This document shows positions 1 through 10,430 of a stretch of DNA of 64,000 bases, in pieces (the stretch's first letter is position 1; each line of letters begins with the position of its first letter). Made by a program: the position numbers and the translations under genes. The notes beneath the pieces are model-generated. The model saw nothing but the letters and a program-made list of their open reading frames with translations. It did no database searches and was not told the DNA's origin. Source of the DNA: an uncultured Roseovarius sp. (GTDB taxonomy: Bacteria; Pseudomonadota; Alphaproteobacteria; Rhodobacterales; Rhodobacteraceae); the NCBI GenBank assembly GCA_947497295.1, contig CANMFU010000009.1, positions 1 through 64,000 of the forward strand. The letters are read 5' to 3'.

Positions 1-1728
<1,728 letters not shown>

Positions 1729-1750
1729 TCCTCTTCTCCGATATGTCGAA

Positions 1751-1975
1751 CTATTTCCTGAATGTGTCGTTCTTATTTTTACCAAGTAAATCGGCCTCGT
1801 GATCCACCTGCGCCGCATCGCGCGCCAGTGCGCGGACCAAGGCCAGAATCTGATCTTGATACTGTGATGCTCCTCGGGACGGGGCAATAGGCACGTTCGA
1901 AGGCATCGCGGCCGCAGGCGGTGCCGCTGATGGCACCTCCCCGGCGCGCGCATGTCTCTTCCGGTCCCGTGCCAT
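1751..1975 (-). CDS. Small protein paired with the serine recombinase
   Basis: A 74-residue protein of unknown function just upstream of recombinase 1. Its C-terminal half (RALARDAAQVDHEADLL) matches RVLAREAARIDHETDLA in the equivalent gene at 45881-46084 in front of recombinase 2, and both begin with M-A/V-RDR-K/R-RHA. CAGGAG sits about 9 bases upstream of the ATG in both. Conservation of position and sequence supports a real gene with a job tied to the recombinase, for example directionality or regulation. That role is inference; no known domain is recognised. Confidence 0.72.
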   Translation of the reverse strand: MARDRKRHARAGEVPSAAPPAAAMPSNVPIAPSRGASQYQDQILALVRALARDAAQVDHEADLLGKNKNDTFRK

Positions 1976-2326
1976 TGGCCGAGTTCTCCTGCCCGTCCCG
2001 AGGTTTGTTCGGGCGGGACGTTATGCTGTAATTTATGCCGAAGATCTGCCCGGCAGCCTGCTCATCTGTATACTGCATCGGCGGTCTCCTCGTTTACCAA
2101 AAACTCAAAAATATCCGTGATTTAGCCGTCAAAAACTGAAAAAAGTGAGATGTGAAAATCAATGCAAATTCTTTTGCCGCAGTGTCGACGCAAAAGAAAA
2201 AACATAGAAAATCCAGAAAATTACATAAACACAAAAATCCATATTTTCCTTACTTTCAAAAACACAAAAACCGAATCATCTGACCCTTTCTGAAATCAAA
2301 AACCAAAAACTTAAGGATACAAAAAA
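1976..2326. other. Leader and AT-rich control region
   Basis: No convincing gene is seen. Next to the small gene at 1975 there is a GC-rich hairpin on the minus strand (GTCCCG/CGGGAC arms around 1995-2022), and a comparable leader lies upstream of the second recombinase unit. From about 2090 to 2326 the DNA is strongly AT-rich with many A-runs, unlike its neighbours. It is the likely promoter region for the recombinase unit (leftward) and for the small ORF at 2327 (rightward). Confidence 0.45.
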
Positions 2327-2485
2327 ATGGAAAAAGCAAAAAACTTCAAAACCGAAAAAACTGATCAGTTCACTGCCAACGTCGACCATCCCGTTCAAAG
2401 ACCTGTCATGCAGATATTTGGACATCCTTACGATTGGAGCGGGATTTGGAAACCATCATGTGAGCTAGTCAATGAAAAGAGCTGA
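2327..2485 (+). CDS. Small hypothetical protein (52 aa)
   Basis: ATG at 2327 is preceded by AAGGA at a usable distance, and the frame runs 52 codons to TGA. The product starts lysine-rich (MEKAKNFKTEKTDQF) and ends with an aromatic segment (IFGHPYDWSGIW). It resembles no family I know. It is the only rightward frame with a ribosome binding site in this AT-rich region. The gene could be real but is short, so confidence is moderate. Confidence 0.45.
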   Translation: MEKAKNFKTEKTDQFTANVDHPVQRPVMQIFGHPYDWSGIWKPSCELVNEKS

Positions 2486-2530
2486 TGGATCATTTTTGCA
2501 GGATGAGCAGCATTAAACCTAACGTTACGG

Positions 2531-2791
2531 TCAGGGCGACGTCTTCCATCCCCACGCAAATTGCCACCAGACGTTGGCATCAATGTGATCGGAGCCAACT
2601 ACTGCAAATGTGCTGGGTCTAACTGGGTCGATCGCGAAACTAGTTTCTCGGCCTCGGAACGCTTCTTTGACAGCCGGTGCCGTGATAATTTCCGTGCGGA
2701 TGACGCATCGTCCATCACCCACGTCGATCTTCGTTAAGCCGCCCACAATGCCCATATCTGACCGTTTTAGATAGCAGTCCAAAGCCGCCAT
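2531..2791 (-). CDS. Hypothetical protein, possibly the 3' half of a frameshifted gene
   Basis: An 86-residue frame with no recognised domain. Its ATG overlaps the end of the next upstream gene (2767-3087) by 25 bp in another frame. The sequence just before the ATG, read in this frame, continues as SRLIADRAAY before a TAA, and looks coding. The two frames may therefore be one gene split by a one-base shift near 2820, or two overlapping genes. No function is proposed. Confidence 0.4.
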   Translation of the reverse strand: MAALDCYLKRSDMGIVGGLTKIDVGDGRCVIRTEIITAPAVKEAFRGRETSFAIDPVRPSTFAVVGSDHIDANVWWQFAWGWKTSP

Positions 2792-3087
2792 ATATGCGGC
2801 GCGATCCGCGATGAGCCGCGATTACATGACGTTGCACGCTTCGCGATCTGGACAACGTCACCATGAAGCTGCCGCCAGCCGATCCCATCAATCATCGCCC
2901 AGCCAGATGCGGTGACGCCGATCACCCGATGGGCTGTCGTGTTAACGTCGACCACGGGCCACGTCTGATGGCCCATCCGGATGGCATCTTCGGTGATGGG
3001 ATCGACTGGCGGATGGGCGATAGGAGGAATGTCGAACGCAAGGGCTATAAGGGCATCCATAATTTTATTGGGAAAAGCAGACTCCAT
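2767..3087 (-). CDS. Hypothetical protein (106 aa)
   Basis: Starts at MESAFPNK, chosen because AAAGGA lies seven bases upstream; the open frame extends further to 3165 without a better site. The middle of the protein (AHRVIGVTASGWAMIDGIGW) looks like a compact globular domain, but I do not recognise the family. It follows the AAA+ gene at 3178-5304 on the same strand after a gap of 90 bp and may belong to the same mobility module. Confidence 0.5.
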   Translation of the reverse strand: MESAFPNKIMDALIALAFDIPPIAHPPVDPITEDAIRMGHQTWPVVDVNTTAHRVIGVTASGWAMIDGIGWRQLHGDVVQIAKRATSCNRGSSRIAPHIWRLWTAI

Positions 3088-3177
3088 GATGAAGATCCTT
3101 TCGTTTGAGATTTTGGACAGCATTCTGATTTGATTGGGCGTTCGTTCTTTTGATTGGATAATCACCTTTTTTCCGGG

Positions 3178-5304
3178 TCAGGCAGGGTTTGGGAGAGCTC
3201 TCGAAGCGTGCGCAGGCGCGTCGACGGTCAGCGCAGAGCCGGGGGGCAGGGCGTGGATGCTCTTCCTATCCGTGGCCGCATAGATATCGCGCAGCCAAAG
3301 CTCGATCTGCGCCTCGCGCATGGAACGCTTTTGCAAAAGGTCGCGGGCGAGGGCTTCCAATGTATCGCGATGCAAGATCAGCATCTTGTCAGCCTGTTTC
3401 TCTGCGCGCTCGATGCGCTGGCGCACGCGGTCACGGATACCGGGCGTCGACAGGTGAACGCTTTCCGGATCGGCGTGCCAAACGGGGCCTTCGACGCCGA
3501 GGCCGAGAGTGGTCTCGATGTTGATCGCGTAGCCAGTTGCTATGGCTAAGTCAGATGTTTCTGGCCCGCCCGCGCCCGCAGAGATTTCGCCCAGGATCAG
3601 CCGCTCCGCTGCGCGCCCGCCGAGCGAGAACGCAATCTCGTTTTCAAAATCTGACAACAAATTTTCATGCAATGCCGCTTCTCGGTGAACTCTGCCGCCT
3701 CCATCCGAAATCTGCATGCTGGTGATAGAACCCAGCTGCAGGGCCGCAGACATCACCGCATGGCCAGCTTCGTGGACAGCGATCCGCCACAAGCGGTCGA
3801 CATTCTCTGCAGCGGGATCAATGTTGAGCTGGTCCTGCACCATCGCGATATCCAGCATTTTGCGGCGATGGCGGGCGTCGGATCTGGCCGCACGGACGGC
3901 TGCATCCAGATCCGCCGCGCTTTTCCCAACGGCATGACGTGCAAGGGCGCACAGATTTTCGTCGCTTATATCCTCGCTCAGATGATGCCGCAGAATGGCA
4001 AGGAGTGCCTCGGTGTCTGGCAACGGCACGGCCACCTTGATGTCGATCCGGCCTGCACGTAGCACCGCAGGGTCCATTTGTGAGGGATGGTTGGTGGTGC
4101 CAACGAGAATGACGCCCTCTTCGCGTGAAATCGCGTCCAGCTCTGCAAGAAAAGCATTGATCACCTGCAGGCGATAAGAGCTGTGTTGATCCACATTATT
4201 ACGCGATCCGACCGCGTCGATCTCGTCAATGATCAGGAGGCTGGGTGCCTTTCTGCGCGCTTCTGCGAAACTTGCCCTCATTTCGCGCAAAAGATCGCCT
4301 AAATGACCGGCAGATTGCCATTCCCCGAAGCTGGCGGTGACGACGTTGAGACCTGCGCTGTTGCCCATAGCACGCGCCAGCCAGGTTTTGCCGGTGCCCG
4401 GAGGGCCAAAAAACAAGATAGAGCGGCTGATCTCGTCCCAACCGGCTTCGCCCTGTTTCCAGCACAGGAGATCTTCGACGATCCTGCGCGCAGCAGACAA
4501 GGCAGGGCTGTCCCCCGTCATTTCTTCGAGGCGTGGCCCGAAAGATTTCGCACGGTGTGCGGTGATTGAGTTCAATTTGATCAGCGCATCATGCAGGCTT
4601 GGCGCGCGCAAAGCGGCGCAGGCCGTGACAGTATCGAGATCGGCAAGAACTTCGTCGTTCGGCAGGGCGGCCCGTAAGCTGTTGGTAGATGTGATCTGGT
4701 CCGACAGATGGCCCGATTGTAGGAGGGTCGTTACGACATCCCCCGAGATTGGCGCCATCGGATGCGTCGTTGGCGTCATAGCCTGAAGGTGCTTGGGCAA
4801 GGACACGCCATCCGATTGCAGGATCAGCACCGGTTCGATCAGATCGAAGCTCTCGGTGACGAGCGTATCCAGTCGGCTTTGGGCAGCCTTCGCCAACCCG
4901 CCGTCGGTGGTATCTGGCGCAAGGATCTGCCATTTCGCCTCGCCAAAGCAGATTTTGAGGACATCCGTTATGGTCGAGAGGTCCGCGATGGTGATATCCC
5001 GCACCACGGTAAGCGCCCCGCAGCGCAGGGACCGCTCGACGACTTTGGAAGACCCAAAGGTTGCGGCGAGGCGAATGGCAATCAGAACCTGGCGGGCCGG
5101 AATATAGCGCGATGGCGAACGCGGGACCGTTCCCAGCGGGATTACGTCGTCACCGGATTCGAGCTTTGCAAACAGCAGTTCAAGCTCGCGGTTTGGGCCC
5201 TCGGCGTCGTGATCGGGCGGCATTCCGTGATGGCGGCGCAGACGAGCGATCATGGTGTTGGCCAAGGTGGTCCAAGCGGGCGTTTTGAAATTGGAATGAG
5301 GCAT
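3178..5304 (-). CDS. Soluble AAA+ ATPase with M41 (FtsH-like) metallopeptidase motif
   Basis: A 708-residue protein. Residues about 1-270 are an uncharacterised N-terminal region. An AAA+ module follows, with Walker A GPPGTGKT (about residue 300), Walker B LLIIDEIDA and a sensor region GTTNHPSQMDPAVLRAGR. The zinc motif HEAGH lies near residue 509, as in M41 peptidases. Unlike housekeeping FtsH, I see no transmembrane segments. It should be an ATP-driven protease acting in the cytoplasm; the substrate is unknown. GGGAGG stands eight bases before the ATG. It lies between the recombinase and the relaxase module, so it may regulate the element's own proteins, but that is inference. Confidence 0.85.
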   Translation of the reverse strand: MPHSNFKTPAWTTLANTMIARLRRHHGMPPDHDAEGPNRELELLFAKLESGDDVIPLGTVPRSPSRYIPARQVLIAIRLAATFGSSKVVERSLRCGALTVVRDITIADLSTITDVLKICFGEAKWQILAPDTTDGGLAKAAQSRLDTLVTESFDLIEPVLILQSDGVSLPKHLQAMTPTTHPMAPISGDVVTTLLQSGHLSDQITSTNSLRAALPNDEVLADLDTVTACAALRAPSLHDALIKLNSITAHRAKSFGPRLEEMTGDSPALSAARRIVEDLLCWKQGEAGWDEISRSILFFGPPGTGKTWLARAMGNSAGLNVVTASFGEWQSAGHLGDLLREMRASFAEARRKAPSLLIIDEIDAVGSRNNVDQHSSYRLQVINAFLAELDAISREEGVILVGTTNHPSQMDPAVLRAGRIDIKVAVPLPDTEALLAILRHHLSEDISDENLCALARHAVGKSAADLDAAVRAARSDARHRRKMLDIAMVQDQLNIDPAAENVDRLWRIAVHEAGHAVMSAALQLGSITSMQISDGGGRVHREAALHENLLSDFENEIAFSLGGRAAERLILGEISAGAGGPETSDLAIATGYAINIETTLGLGVEGPVWHADPESVHLSTPGIRDRVRQRIERAEKQADKMLILHRDTLEALARDLLQKRSMREAQIELWLRDIYAATDRKSIHALPPGSALTVDAPAHASRALPNPA

Positions 5305-5390
5305 GGCGCAGCCCTCCCTGATACTGGGTGTGTGATTGGGTCCGGGCGGATTGCCCGGACATTGGATGTGTTTCGAAGACTGCGTGTGCT

Positions 5391-6338
5391 TCAGGCAGCC
5401 TGTTTCAGATCTGCCTCAATCCCCGCCAGGTGCCCCAGAATGATCGGGGTCAAGCGGCCATCATAAATCTCTGATTTGACACGGATCTGGTCACGGAAGC
5501 TGGCCGGGTCCACTTCGCAGCCGGGATGATCGTTGCGCAGCAGAGCATGCAGCCGCTTCTCGATCTGGAGCGCCTTGTGTCCGGAGGAGATCGCCACTTT
5601 CGTCAGGAGTTCACACGGCATGTCCTGATCGCGCAGAAGCTGGTAATTCAATCGGCTTTCGGGATCGCGTGAGAATCCCAGTTTGACGACCTCGCGGCCT
5701 GTCGCGAGGGTGAAAACCATCGCATAAAGCCAGCTTGGTGCGGCAGACCAGAGCTCCCCGCAGCCGCCACAGGAGAACCGCCCGCTTTGCATATTGGCGC
5801 GCGCAACGCGCTGCTCGTGACCGCATTCGACGTGTTCGTAGCGGCGGTAGTTCGGGTTATTCTGGCGATCAGGCCCGATCAGGGTCCAGCCACGGCTTTC
5901 GGCCTCGGCCACTTCGGTTTCTGCATGGCATGTGTCGCAGCGCAGTCCGGTTGCCCCCGAAGCGATGCGCTTGATCAACTCAAGCTGGCGGCGCAGGTCG
6001 TGACCGCACGGGGAGCGGTAGATGGCATAATGCCGGTCAGCAGGATCACGATGCAGAAAAGTGAAACCAGCCGCCTCGGCGTCGGCCTTCCAGGTAGTTT
6101 CGATGCAATGTGAGCAAAGCGGCTGATTGTTCATCAGCGTAAAAAGCCTGATCTTGTTCAGCGCGCCGCACGTGTGGCAGCGCGCCGCGAAATGCATCCG
6201 GTCGATAATCCGGGCGACAATGTCGAAGCCCTTGAGCTTGGCGGTCTCGATCCAATGGGGCTGCAAACCGCCCGTGTGAATGGGAAACGGAAAAGAATTA
6301 ATGGTCATCGTATTGGGGATATTGATTGGCGTATTCAT
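5391..6338 (-). CDS. Zinc-knuckle protein with GIY-YIG/T5orf172-like nuclease domain
   Basis: The start at 6338 (MNTPINIPNT) is preceded by GGAGGA. Several CxxC pairs suggest zinc ribbons: CHTCGALNK with CSHC, CDTCH, and CGHEQ with CGGCG. The C-terminal third (WLYAMVF..GREVVKLGFSRDPESRL) matches the GIY-YIG-like fold of the T5orf172/MUG113 group: YAM stands for GIY, and an R sits in the position of the catalytic arginine. It may cleave or bind DNA. It lies in line with the AAA+ gene (86 bp gap). The exact substrate is unknown; a regulatory rather than nuclease role cannot be excluded. Confidence 0.72.
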   Translation of the reverse strand: MNTPINIPNTMTINSFPFPIHTGGLQPHWIETAKLKGFDIVARIIDRMHFAARCHTCGALNKIRLFTLMNNQPLCSHCIETTWKADAEAAGFTFLHRDPADRHYAIYRSPCGHDLRRQLELIKRIASGATGLRCDTCHAETEVAEAESRGWTLIGPDRQNNPNYRRYEHVECGHEQRVARANMQSGRFSCGGCGELWSAAPSWLYAMVFTLATGREVVKLGFSRDPESRLNYQLLRDQDMPCELLTKVAISSGHKALQIEKRLHALLRNDHPGCEVDPASFRDQIRVKSEIYDGRLTPIILGHLAGIEADLKQAA

Positions 6339-6477
6339 CGTAAGTCCTCCGGTTCGGGGAAAAATGGTGTTCGAATATCTGGGGGGGCCCCGCAGCCAAA
6401 GGGCTGCAGGCGCAGGTCTGCGTGAGTCGTCAAAATGGAATTGACGACAGATTAGGCAGTATGAGAAAATCTGTTGA

Positions 6478-7002
6478 TCAGGCGGGCGCCATCGGCACAA
6501 AATCCGGATCAGGATCGTCGTCGATCACATCGGGTGCAGAGTCGAACAGCGGCAGAGCTACCAGTGCTGTGATCACATGGCGTGCCTGGATCAACATCGC
6601 GTTGCGATGCATCGCTGTCGGGCAGATACCTGCGATCTGAAACTGGCGGAAGAAAGCGAATTGCATGGAGCTATGCAAACGCCGTGTGCCACCAAGCTCT
6701 TCGCAGCCAAGCATGGCGTCCATGAGCTGCACGGTGCGAAACAGCGGCAGATCCTCCGGAATCATCTGAGGCAAGGCAAGAAAGTTGCGCAAGGCATTTG
6801 TCAGGCGCTCATGAGCCAGTTCGGCATCGCGCAGCCAGACGCCGTAAGCCGGGTCCTGACTATGACCAACATCTTCAAGATCGCGCTCGGCGATAACGAA
6901 GTCCAAGGCAGAAAAAATGAGGGTTGGGAAAGCATGCGATGCGGGAGTCGCACGATGCTCTTTATGCGTCGAAAAAGGCGTGATAGGGGTATATTTAGCC
7001 AT
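6478..7002 (-). CDS. Hypothetical protein of the mobility module (174 aa)
   Basis: A good AGGAGA site precedes the ATG at 7002. The protein is mostly helical, ends in an acidic tail (DDDPDPD) and has no signal peptide or domain that I recognise. It shares strand and neighbourhood with the GIY-YIG-like and AAA+ genes and faces away from the ribbon-helix-helix gene at 7123, so both may share a control region. Function unknown. Confidence 0.65.
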   Translation of the reverse strand: MAKYTPITPFSTHKEHRATPASHAFPTLIFSALDFVIAERDLEDVGHSQDPAYGVWLRDAELAHERLTNALRNFLALPQMIPEDLPLFRTVQLMDAMLGCEELGGTRRLHSSMQFAFFRQFQIAGICPTAMHRNAMLIQARHVITALVALPLFDSAPDVIDDDPDPDFVPMAPA

Positions 7003-7122
7003 GATGATCTCCTAAGGATCTGATTGGTTAGGATGGGAGCGAGGGTTGCCGCCCTTGCTTTCGTCCGATCAATATGCCATGCTGCCATTATGATGTCAAC
7101 ATCAAAATGCGAAAGAATTACA

Positions 7123-7293
7123 ATGGCACCTCCTAAAAAAGATACTGAAGCGCTGACGCTTCGACTTCCACGCAATATGATCGAGGCGATTGATGATCGA
7201 CGGCGTCTTGAACCCGATCTTCCAACCCGGCCAGAGATGATCCGGCGGGCGCTTTATGAATGGCTGATGACAACTGACGCGCCAAAACGCTAA
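7123..7293 (+). CDS. Ribbon-helix-helix (CopG-like) DNA-binding protein
   Basis: A 56-residue protein with a beta strand (ALTLRLPRNM), a first helix (IEAIDDRRR) and a second helix (TRPEMIRRALYEWL), the ribbon-helix-helix plan. Such proteins repress their own promoters or act as relaxosome accessory factors at oriT. It is divergent from the gene at 6478-7002 and its stop is 48 bp from the stop of the relaxase gene. The ATG at 7123 is preferred over the longer frame from 7024, as the extension is unlike RHH proteins. Confidence 0.75.
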   Translation: MAPPKKDTEALTLRLPRNMIEAIDDRRRLEPDLPTRPEMIRRALYEWLMTTDAPKR

Positions 7294-7341
7294 AGGTCGA
7301 TTTTTACGCCATCGGCATTGCCAGTGCCCAAGGGCAACATG

Positions 7342-9225
7342 CTACCTATCTGGTCGTCCTGGATCATTCTCGTCTTCTTTGTAACGCGCCCGCAGATCAT
7401 CAAGGGCATCGTTGGAACCGATTCCCATGTTTTGGCGGATTTCGTCCAAAGCCTTGATGTCATGCGCGATCGCGCATCGCTCGCGCGCGAGAATGGTGTC
7501 AACGGCTGTGCGGATGAGACGAGCGATCTTCATGAGCAATGGAAAGACCGGCTGTATGCGCGAAATGATTGCCTGCCGGTCCTGCTTATCCGCGGGGGCT
7601 ACTTTTGAAAAAGCTAATCCTTCTGATTTTATTTTCGACGGCGGTTTGTATCTGATCACATCCTGAGCCAGGTATTTGAGTCCCGTATCAAAGGCATCAG
7701 CGCAAGTTCGCATTGCCGATGTTTGAGTCTCTGCCTCCCGTGCATCGACTTCAGCCTTATTCTTGGCATCTTCCGCTTCGCCAGCCTCGGCCAGCAGCAG
7801 ATTACGATTCTTGAGTGCTGCCGTTTCAGCGGCCATCGCGGCATCAGCGGACAGAAGTGCAGCATCGCGTTTGGTATTTGCCTGTTCGAGTTCACCCAAA
7901 ACAACATCTCGATCACTCCTAGCCTGTATGAGCATATCGCTCGCAGCCGTAGCCTTAGCCGCGAGTTCGCTTGCACATGTTCGCGCACGCAGTTCTTGAA
8001 CCAGCGCCGTAGCCTCCGCTTGCCGCGCAATCTCGGCGGCCCGCTCATCAATTGCGCGTTTCTCCGACGCAGCCTTAGCTTGTCTTGCAAGCTCAGCATT
8101 GCGGGCTGAAGCCTCTTTGACGGCACGTTTTCTGGACTTCCGGAGGGTCTTTGTTCCAGTATCTCGGGCATCCTCAAGGATCAGGCCAGCCGTCTCTGAT
8201 GCCGAGTTCCGTGCAGCTTCCGCTTTGCTGCATTCGACATGTATTTTCTTCAGCATCGTCTTTGCACCCACGATTTCGGACTGAACGCTGTTGAGCCTCA
8301 ATTCAGCCTTAAGCGTTTTGCGCCTGGCCGCCCGTTCAGTTCGTGATGCGCGCTGACGGGTTTTCTTTAACGCGGTTCTGCAATCTTCGACGACCGTATC
8401 AATGGTGACTGCTGCCTCAGCGCGGCCCTTGCGCCGCTCGGCCTCACGGTATTCTGACGGCGAGATATGGTGCCGTTTCTCGGGGGCAGGCAGACCCGCG
8501 GCTTTTGCTTTCCGCCGCGCCTCAGCCCGCCGTTCACCGCGCGTGATGCCAATCTTCTCGAAATGGGCCCCGGCCAGATCCTGAGCGTATTCATAACTCT
8601 TCAAAATCGGATTCGCCGCAGCGCGAAGCTGGATCTGTTGCCCGCGATTGCCACTTGTCTTCGTGTCCCAAGTCGCCGTGACAAAGTGAATGTGGAACGC
8701 CTCTTCATCGCTGTGCGAAGCAGCATAGATCAGTTGGCCCCCCGGGAAATACGTCTTCAGAAACGCCATCGCATATTTGCGGAAATCATCGACCCTTGTC
8801 TGAGTCCATTCATCTGCACCAGTTCCGCCAAACCATGCCTTGTTGACCGTCAAGATACCCTCTCGCAGCGGAGCATCTGTATTGGCGTGCCATGGAGACT
8901 TCGGCCCCTCGTTCTGCCTGCGCTTGGCTTCAGCAACACGGCCTTTTGTTTTCAGAGCCCGGACCTCGTTTTTCAGGTTGCGGTCGGCCATAAGAGTGAT
9001 CCGGCGCTTCAGTTTTGGGATCCAGTTATCATCGCCATGTTCGATCTGGTTGAGGGTTTTGAGCGACAGATCAACATGGTTCAGATCCCCACCCGAGCGC
9101 CGATCGTGCATGTTGAACCGTGAGAGCTGCTTTGGCTTGAGAGGAGCAAAACGCAGGACGACAGGGGGCATTTCGACGGGCGTTATGGCGGGAGTGGCAT
9201 TGTCAAAGCGGGCGTGGACGGACAT
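7342..9225 (-). CDS. MobV/Pre-like relaxase
   Basis: A 627-residue protein. Residues 170-181 contain HSDEEAFHIHF, which fits the HxDExxxHxH metal-binding signature of MobV (Pre) relaxases that nick oriT and lead the strand in conjugal transfer. The N-terminal part (PKQLSRFNMHDRRSGG) precedes it as in that family. Residues about 230-500 are a long, charged, alanine-rich coiled coil. No coupling protein or secretion genes are nearby, so the element should be mobilisable by a helper rather than self-transmissible. Candidate oriT structures lie just upstream at 9330-9420. Confidence 0.85.
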   Translation of the reverse strand: MSVHARFDNATPAITPVEMPPVVLRFAPLKPKQLSRFNMHDRRSGGDLNHVDLSLKTLNQIEHGDDNWIPKLKRRITLMADRNLKNEVRALKTKGRVAEAKRRQNEGPKSPWHANTDAPLREGILTVNKAWFGGTGADEWTQTRVDDFRKYAMAFLKTYFPGGQLIYAASHSDEEAFHIHFVTATWDTKTSGNRGQQIQLRAAANPILKSYEYAQDLAGAHFEKIGITRGERRAEARRKAKAAGLPAPEKRHHISPSEYREAERRKGRAEAAVTIDTVVEDCRTALKKTRQRASRTERAARRKTLKAELRLNSVQSEIVGAKTMLKKIHVECSKAEAARNSASETAGLILEDARDTGTKTLRKSRKRAVKEASARNAELARQAKAASEKRAIDERAAEIARQAEATALVQELRARTCASELAAKATAASDMLIQARSDRDVVLGELEQANTKRDAALLSADAAMAAETAALKNRNLLLAEAGEAEDAKNKAEVDAREAETQTSAMRTCADAFDTGLKYLAQDVIRYKPPSKIKSEGLAFSKVAPADKQDRQAIISRIQPVFPLLMKIARLIRTAVDTILARERCAIAHDIKALDEIRQNMGIGSNDALDDLRARYKEDENDPGRPDR

Positions 9226-9329
9226 GGTGGCCTCATGGATCAGAAATTGTTACTTTCCGAATCTACGACGGATCAAAGAAAATCCCGCCGACAAAATTTG
9301 AGGCGTGTCTGAAGTCACTACTCACTAGC

Positions 9330-9420
9330 GAAGTTGCGGTCCCCACAACTTCACAGCTCGCAAGGGGGAAACCCCCTTGACCCCTTCTCGTCCGCAATAT
9401 TGGCCAAAGCCCGATATTGC
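9330..9420. other. Candidate origin of transfer (three inverted repeats)
   Basis: Three hairpins lie in series about 100 bp upstream of the relaxase start: GAAGTTG/CAACTTC (9330-9352), a perfect CAAGGGGG-AAA-CCCCCTTG (9361-9379) and GCAATAT/ATATTGC (9394-9420). Clustered inverted repeats next to a relaxase gene are typical of oriT. The nic site cannot be placed from sequence alone. Confidence 0.55.
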
Positions 9421-9728
9421 AGACTGCGACCAGCGACCACGCTGGACCCCGTCAACGGGCACGCCCCTTTCAAATCTCCCGAAGACACTGACCGACACCA
9501 AGATCGGCCATCCGTAACAGCAACGCATTGATTCACTTATCATGCCTGCGTCGACGCCATGGATTCAATTCCGTAAGATGCGGCATTGACCGACTGTTTG
9601 CCGAAATTGCTAGGCTGATTGGGTGGTGGCAAGTTGGCAGGCCAAACAGCTCCAAAACGCAACGGGAAATAGTGGGCGTCCGGCATGTCGTTTGGGCGGC
9701 TGCCATTGCGGGCGATGTTTAACCAGCA
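9421..9728. other. Non-coding stretch
   Basis: No gene is seen between the candidate oriT and the 150-bp repeat. Short frames here lack ribosome binding sites and protein-like composition. Confidence 0.4.
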
Positions 9729-9878
9729 TGTTGTTTTTCATGTCGGATTGACCAAGTTTTCCATTTAGCGCTGATCCGTCTAAAATTTGTTAATCTCATG
9801 AAAATTCGGAGGAAATATTGAAACCAGTGGGTCACGGCGTTGCGGAAAACTGGGTCAAATTCTTGCAGAAATCAACAC
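9729..9878. repeat. 150-bp repeat, copy 1
   Basis: This segment is repeated at 36749-36898 with a single visible difference (GTGGGTCAC against GTGTGTCAC), while the flanks differ completely. Its ends are a short imperfect inverted repeat (TGTTGTTTT against TGTTGATTT). In both places the right end abuts a truncated gene: here an IS3 orfB, there a short-chain dehydrogenase. It may be a MITE-like unit or the conserved end of an insertion sequence whose body is lost. Confidence 0.75.
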
Positions 9879-10078
9879 CCATAGACCTGATAGTTTTCAT
9901 CCCAGACCCTTTTGATCTCTGGCCGCAGCTCTGCATCCCGTTGATGTCGGGCTGATGCCTTGGAAGGATCGGCACGACACGCGAGGCGGTGATAAAATGT
10001 TGACGGCGCAATCGGCAGCACCCTGCAGATCGACTCGACGCCGTAAACAATGCGCTGATCTTCAATGAAGGCGATCAT
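9879..10078 (-). pseudogene. Truncated IS3-family transposase OrfB
   Basis: The frame starts [21 protein letters not shown] and reaches ELRPEIKRVWDENYQVYG, the beginning of an IS3 OrfB. It is cut off at the 150-bp repeat, so the whole DDE catalytic region is missing. It overlaps the end of orfA in another frame, the usual IS3 arrangement for frameshift fusion. The element cannot move by itself. Confidence 0.85.
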
Positions 10079-10407
10079 CGCTTCAGTGGGCGGTCGAGTT
10101 CCGCCTGCGCAAAATAAGCTGACGCTTTGCGGAGAATTTCATTCGCCTGGCGCAGCTCGCGAACCTCACGTTCCAGTGCCTTGATCCGATCTCGTTCCTC
10201 GGTCGTGACCCCGTCGCGCATGCCACTGTCTTTCTCAGCCTGCTTGACCCATTCGCGTAGGGTCTGCGGAATACAGCCGATCTTGGGTGCAATGGCCGCG
10301 ATCGCGCCCGCCTGCGTTTCATAGGAGCCCTGATGCTCGAACACCATTCGGACCGCACGCGCGCGGACCTCAGGTGAGTAGCGATTTGCCATTTTGCTTT
10401 TTGTCAT
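10075..10407 (-). mobile_element. IS3-family OrfA (helix-turn-helix transposase subunit)
   Basis: A 110-residue protein starting [19 protein letters not shown], with a helix-turn-helix ([23 protein letters not shown]) and a leucine-zipper-like coiled coil ([18 protein letters not shown]), as in IS3 OrfA. AAGGA stands eight bases before the chosen ATG. The start side of the IS lies near 10440 and has cut into an hsp20 gene. OrfA is complete, but its OrfB partner is truncated. Confidence 0.88.
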
Positions 10408-10430
10408 AACCATCATCCTTAATTAAGTTG

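Noticed and set aside
1779..2078. 99-residue minus-strand ORF starting MQYTDEQAAG
   Set aside because: It has a partly similar counterpart before recombinase 2 (45996-46187), but the similarity follows the nucleotide conservation of leader and ribosome binding site of the small gene; only a leader is supported.
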